The position numbers were made by a program, and so were the translations under genes. Below are positions 61,001 to 64,000 of a DNA stretch of 64,000 bases, one piece after another; the first letter of the stretch is position 1, and each line of letters opens with the position of its first letter. This DNA comes from VGBO01 sp964453335 (GTDB lineage Bacteria > Actinomycetota > Acidimicrobiia > Acidimicrobiales > CAIXPF01). The DNA is taken from contig CAYVOK010000006.1 of NCBI GenBank assembly GCA_964453335.1, positions 62,001-126,000 of the forward strand, written 5' to 3'. The notes under the pieces are model-generated. The model searched no databases. It saw only the letters and a program-made list of their open reading frames with translations, and was not told where the DNA came from.

Positions 61001-61006
61001 ACGGTA
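61001..61006 (-). promoter_or_regulatory. -10 box TACCGT of acyl-CoA dehydrogenase
   Basis: Minus-strand TACCGT predicts a 5' leader of about 25 nt with GGAGGA. In the same 110-nt gap the plus strand has GAGGCT (61068-61073) 6 nt before the PAC2 ATG, a one-mismatch leaderless box. Confidence 0.4.
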
Positions 61007-61079
61007 GCGCCCCCTCCTCCGCTGCGCCGAGCAGTACGCCGTGTCCCGCCAGAGCCCGGCCGTGTGCGAGGCTGCAGCC

Positions 61080-61931
61080 ATGACGGTCGTGTGGCGGGAT
61101 CGAGCGGTACTCGAACGACCGGTGCTCGTCGTGGCGCTCGAGGGGTGGTTCGACGTCGCCCAGGCTGCGACGGAGGCCGTCCGCCACCTCGGTCGGCGCT
61201 ACGACGCCACCGAGGTGGCGAGCATCGACGCCGAGGACTACTTCGACTTCACGGCGCGCCGGCCGGACGTCCGTCTCGTCGGCGGCGACCGGGTGATCGT
61301 GTGGCCGGCGAACGACTGCCTCGGCGCCCCGACCGACGGCATCGGCCGGGACCTCCTCCTGCTCGCCGGCATCGAGCCGCACCTCCGCTGGCGGAGCTTC
61401 TGCGGGGATCTCGTCGAGATCATCCGGGCGACCGGGACCGAGCTCGTGATCACCGTCGGAGCGCTCGCGGACGCCGTGCCCCACACCCGACCGGCGATGG
61501 TGCGCGGCAGTTCGACGAACAGCGACCTCGCCGACCGACTCGGTCTCGACCGACCGAGCTACCAGGGTCCGACGGGGCTCATCGGGGTGTTGCACGATCG
61601 GCTCGACCGCGAGGACATCCCCGTGATCTCCCTCCGGGTCGCCGTCCCACACTACGTGGCGAACGCCCAGAACCCCCGAGCGTCCCAGGCGCTGCTGCTC
61701 CACCTCGAGCGGGTGACCGGCATCCGTACCGGGCACGCCGACCTCGACGAGCGCATCACCGACTGGGCCCAGCAGGTCGACCGTGCCGTGGCCGAGGACA
61801 GCGAGGTCGCCGCCTACGTCCGACGGCTCGAGGCCCAGGCCGACGCGCGACTCCCGCTCGACCTCCCCTCGGGCGACGACCTCGCGGCGGAGGTCGAACG
61901 GTTCCTCCGCGAGCAACACCCCGACGAGTGA
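61080..61931 (+). CDS. PAC2 family protein
   Basis: 283 residues. Proteasome assembly chaperone 2-like fold: PVLVVALEGWFDVAQAATEAVRHL, the SYQGPTGLIGVLHDRLDREDIPVISLRVAVPHYV block and LLLHLERVTGI. Related to the archaeal/eukaryotic PAC2 proteins, but a proteasome role in actinobacteria is not shown. It sits about 25 kb from the prc genes. Its stop overlaps the helicase GTG (GTGA). Confidence 0.88.
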   Translation: MTVVWRDRAVLERPVLVVALEGWFDVAQAATEAVRHLGRRYDATEVASIDAEDYFDFTARRPDVRLVGGDRVIVWPANDCLGAPTDGIGRDLLLLAGIEPHLRWRSFCGDLVEIIRATGTELVITVGALADAVPHTRPAMVRGSSTNSDLADRLGLDRPSYQGPTGLIGVLHDRLDREDIPVISLRVAVPHYVANAQNPRASQALLLHLERVTGIRTGHADLDERITDWAQQVDRAVAEDSEVAAYVRRLEAQADARLPLDLPSGDDLAAEVERFLREQHPDE

Positions 61932-64000
61932 CCGTGACCCTGACGGACCGTCTGCCCGACGACCCGTCGGGGGATGCGGTGCTCGACGCGTTCCTCGGGT
62001 GGTGCGCCGACCAGGGTGTCGAGCTCTACCCGCACCAGGAGGAGGCGATCCTCGAACTCCTCGACGGCGCGAACGTGATCCTGTCCACGCCGACCGGTTC
62101 GGGGAAGTCGCTCGTCGCCCTCGCGCTGCACGCCGCCTCGCTCGCCCACGGTCGACGCTCCTGGTACACGGCACCCGTCAAGGCGCTCGTGTCTGAGAAG
62201 TTCTTCGCGCTGTGCCGCGATCTCGGGCCGGAGAACGTGGGCCTGATCACCGGTGATGCGACGGTCAATCCCGACGCCGCCGTCGTCTGCGCGACGGCCG
62301 AGATCCTCGCGAACCTCGCGTTGCGCCACGGGGCGGATGCCCCGGTCGACGACGTCGTGATGGACGAGTTCCACTACTACGGCGACCCGGGACGTGGTGC
62401 CGCCTGGCAGATCCCCCTCGTCACCCTCCCCCACGCCCGGTTCCTGCTGCTGTCGGCCACCCTCGGACCCGTCGACCGCTTCCTCACCGACCTCGGCCGG
62501 CGCACCGGGCGGCGCAGCGTGGAGATCGGCGCCGTGGAGCGCCCGGTCCCGCTCGACTACACCTACCGGGAGACCCCGCTGCACGAGTCGGTCGGTGACC
62601 TCGTCTCCAGTGGCCGCACCCCGGTGTACGTGGTGCACTTCACCCAGGCGGACGCGACGGAACAGGCCCAGACCCTCCTGTCCATGCCGATCCTGTCGGC
62701 CGACGAACGACGCCGACTCGGTGCCGTGCTCGCGGAGGAACGGTTCAACTCGCCCTTCGGCAAGGAGCTCCGGCGGGCACTCGCGCAGGGTGTCGGCATC
62801 CACCACGCCGGCATGCTCCCCCGCTATCGGCTCCTCGTGGAACGACTCGCCCAGGCCGGGCTGCTCCGGGTGATCTGCGGGACCGACACGCTCGGTGTCG
62901 GGGTGAACATCCCGATCCGGACGGTCCTGTTCGCCCGGCTGTGCAAGTACGACGGGTCGACGACCCGGGTCCTCGACGTCCGGGAGTTCCACCAGATCGC
63001 CGGTCGCGCGGGACGCAAGGGCTTCGACACGGAGGGCTCCGTCTGGGTGCAGGCGCCGGAGCACGTCGTGGAGAACCGTCGGCTCGAGGAACGCGCAGCT
63101 GCCGATCCTTCACGTCGACGGAAGATCGTCAAGCGCAAACCACCGGAGCACGGGTACGCCCACTGGACCGAGGACTCGATGCAGCGGCTGATCGCCGGGC
63201 GCCCGGAGCCGCTGCGTTCACGCTTCGAGGTGACCCCCGCGATGATCCTCGAGGTCCTCGACCGTCCGGGCGACGGCTGTGCGGCGTTGCGTTCGATCCT
63301 GCGAGACAACCACGAGCCGCCGGCCGCCCGGCGGACCCACGTGCGCCGAGCCGTGGCGATCTTCCGGTCCCTGCGCGACGAGGGCATCATCGAGATCCCC
63401 GATGCACCCGACGACCTCGGTCGTTCCGTGCGCGTGAACCTCGAGCTGCAGGCGGAGTTCCGGCTGAACCAGCCCCTCTCCCCCTTCGTGGTCTCCATGA
63501 TCGAGTCCCTCGACCCGGAGGCACCCGACTACGCGCTCGACGTCCTGTCCGTCGTCGAGAGCTCGTTGGACGGGCCGCAGCCGGTGCTCCGCGCCCAGCA
63601 GAAGCGGGCCCGGGACGAGCTCTACGGGCGTCTGCGATCGGAAGGCGTCGAGTACGAGGAACGGCAGCGGCTCCTCGCCGAGGTCACCTGGCCCAAGCCC
63701 CTCGAGGACCTCCTCTACGAGCGGTTCAACGCCTTCCGTCGGCGTCATCCGTGGGTCGCAGGCGACACGGTCCGCCCGAAGTCCGTAGCCCGGGCGCTGC
63801 GTGAGGGCGGACTGACCTTCGGCGACTTCGTCGTCGACCTCGGGATCCGACGCTCCGAAGGTGTCCTGCTCCGGTACCTGAGCGACGCCTACCGGGCTCT
63901 CGTGCAGACCGTCCCCGACGCCTGTCGGACCGACGAGCTCGACGACCTGACCGACTGGCTCGGTGCCGTGGTGCGCGGCGTGGACTCCTCTCTCCTCGAC
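61928..64000 (+). CDS. Ski2-type DEAD/DEAH-box helicase with DUF3516-like C-terminus (3' truncated)
   Basis: 691 codons to the window end and still open. Walker A TPTGSGKS, motif II DEFH (MDEFHYYGD), SATLG, GTDTLGVGVNIPIR and QIAGRAGRKGFD. Downstream, LNQPLSPFVVSMIESLDPEAPDYALDVL and VVESSLDGPQP fit the DUF3516 region of an actinobacterial helicase group of about 830 residues. Paralogue of HelY with a different motif II and C-terminus. Two GTG codons (61928, 61934); the first gives a 4-nt overlap with the PAC2 gene. Confidence 0.9.
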   Translation, partial: MTVTLTDRLPDDPSGDAVLDAFLGWCADQGVELYPHQEEAILELLDGANVILSTPTGSGKSLVALALHAASLAHGRRSWYTAPVKALVSEKFFALCRDLGPENVGLITGDATVNPDAAVVCATAEILANLALRHGADAPVDDVVMDEFHYYGDPGRGAAWQIPLVTLPHARFLLLSATLGPVDRFLTDLGRRTGRRSVEIGAVERPVPLDYTYRETPLHESVGDLVSSGRTPVYVVHFTQADATEQAQTLLSMPILSADERRRLGAVLAEERFNSPFGKELRRALAQGVGIHHAGMLPRYRLLVERLAQAGLLRVICGTDTLGVGVNIPIRTVLFARLCKYDGSTTRVLDVREFHQIAGRAGRKGFDTEGSVWVQAPEHVVENRRLEERAAADPSRRRKIVKRKPPEHGYAHWTEDSMQRLIAGRPEPLRSRFEVTPAMILEVLDRPGDGCAALRSILRDNHEPPAARRTHVRRAVAIFRSLRDEGIIEIPDAPDDLGRSVRVNLELQAEFRLNQPLSPFVVSMIESLDPEAPDYALDVLSVVESSLDGPQPVLRAQQKRARDELYGRLRSEGVEYEERQRLLAEVTWPKPLEDLLYERFNAFRRRHPWVAGDTVRPKSVARALREGGLTFGDFVVDLGIRRSEGVLLRYLSDAYRALVQTVPDACRTDELDDLTDWLGAVVRGVDSSLLD

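Overview
The window is a gene-dense, roughly 70 %-GC segment of an actinobacterial chromosome. The Pup-proteasome locus, mycothione reductase, FO synthase for coenzyme F420, an Mtb-like MenB and MarP, and the gene order dop-pup-prcB-prcA-pafA-pafB-pafC...tatA-tatC-helY all point to Actinomycetota. The many acyl-CoA dehydrogenases and the divergence from mycobacteria suggest a deep-branching class such as Acidimicrobiia; that class assignment is inference. I see no tRNA, rRNA, insertion sequence, CRISPR array or convincing prophage. Coding density is very high: no gene-free stretch exceeds about 135 nt, and many genes overlap by 4 nt (ATGA/GTGA), so most of the window is organised as translationally coupled operons.

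Layout. 1-9.2 kb: end of a flavin oxidase, a glycerophosphodiester phosphodiesterase, SirB1-like protein, an acyl-CoA dehydrogenase, a lipoprotein divergent from pyruvate kinase, DUF3151, an NTF2-like protein, MobA, rhodanese and RNase D. 9.3-13.2 kb: a DUF3073-like small protein and glcD-glcE-glcF glycolate oxidase. 13.3-19.9 kb (minus strand): two small proteins of uncertain function coupled to transketolase, then transaldolase and FO synthase. 19.9-25.9 kb: a crotonase, menB, and an overlapping chain of split ADP-forming acyl-CoA synthetase, a PBP4-type carboxypeptidase and a LON-domain protein. 26.0-31.8 kb: three small membrane/basic proteins, then a tRNA T-loop module (TtuB-like sulfur carrier, TtuA-like thiolase, TrmI m1A58 methyltransferase), MarP-like protease and glycerol-3-phosphate dehydrogenase. 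31.9-40.3 kb: the complete Pup-proteasome system (ARC/Mpa, Dop, Pup, PrcB, PrcA, PafA, PafB, PafC). 40.2-46.1 kb: second phosphodiesterase, zinc-ribbon protein, TatA/B, TatC, HelY-like helicase, orphan diacylglycerol-kinase C-terminal domain. 46.1-64 kb: tandem ThyX, assorted small enzymes, an RG-rich OB-like protein, methionine aminopeptidase, mycothione reductase, an isocitrate-lyase-family enzyme, three acyl-CoA dehydrogenases, a Xer recombinase with a dif-like site at its start, RsgA, a J-domain protein, PAC2 protein and a second Ski2-type helicase that runs off the end.

Themes. Many genes not coupled to an upstream neighbour have a TANNNT -10 box 6-8 nt before the ATG/GTG, which implies widespread leaderless transcription and fixes many start codons. 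The proteasome ATPase is broken by a frameshift that puts its C-terminal QYL docking motif out of frame. The T-loop modification module, the PrcB Ala(-1), the dif-like palindrome over the xer start codon and the tandem ThyX are the other points most worth following.
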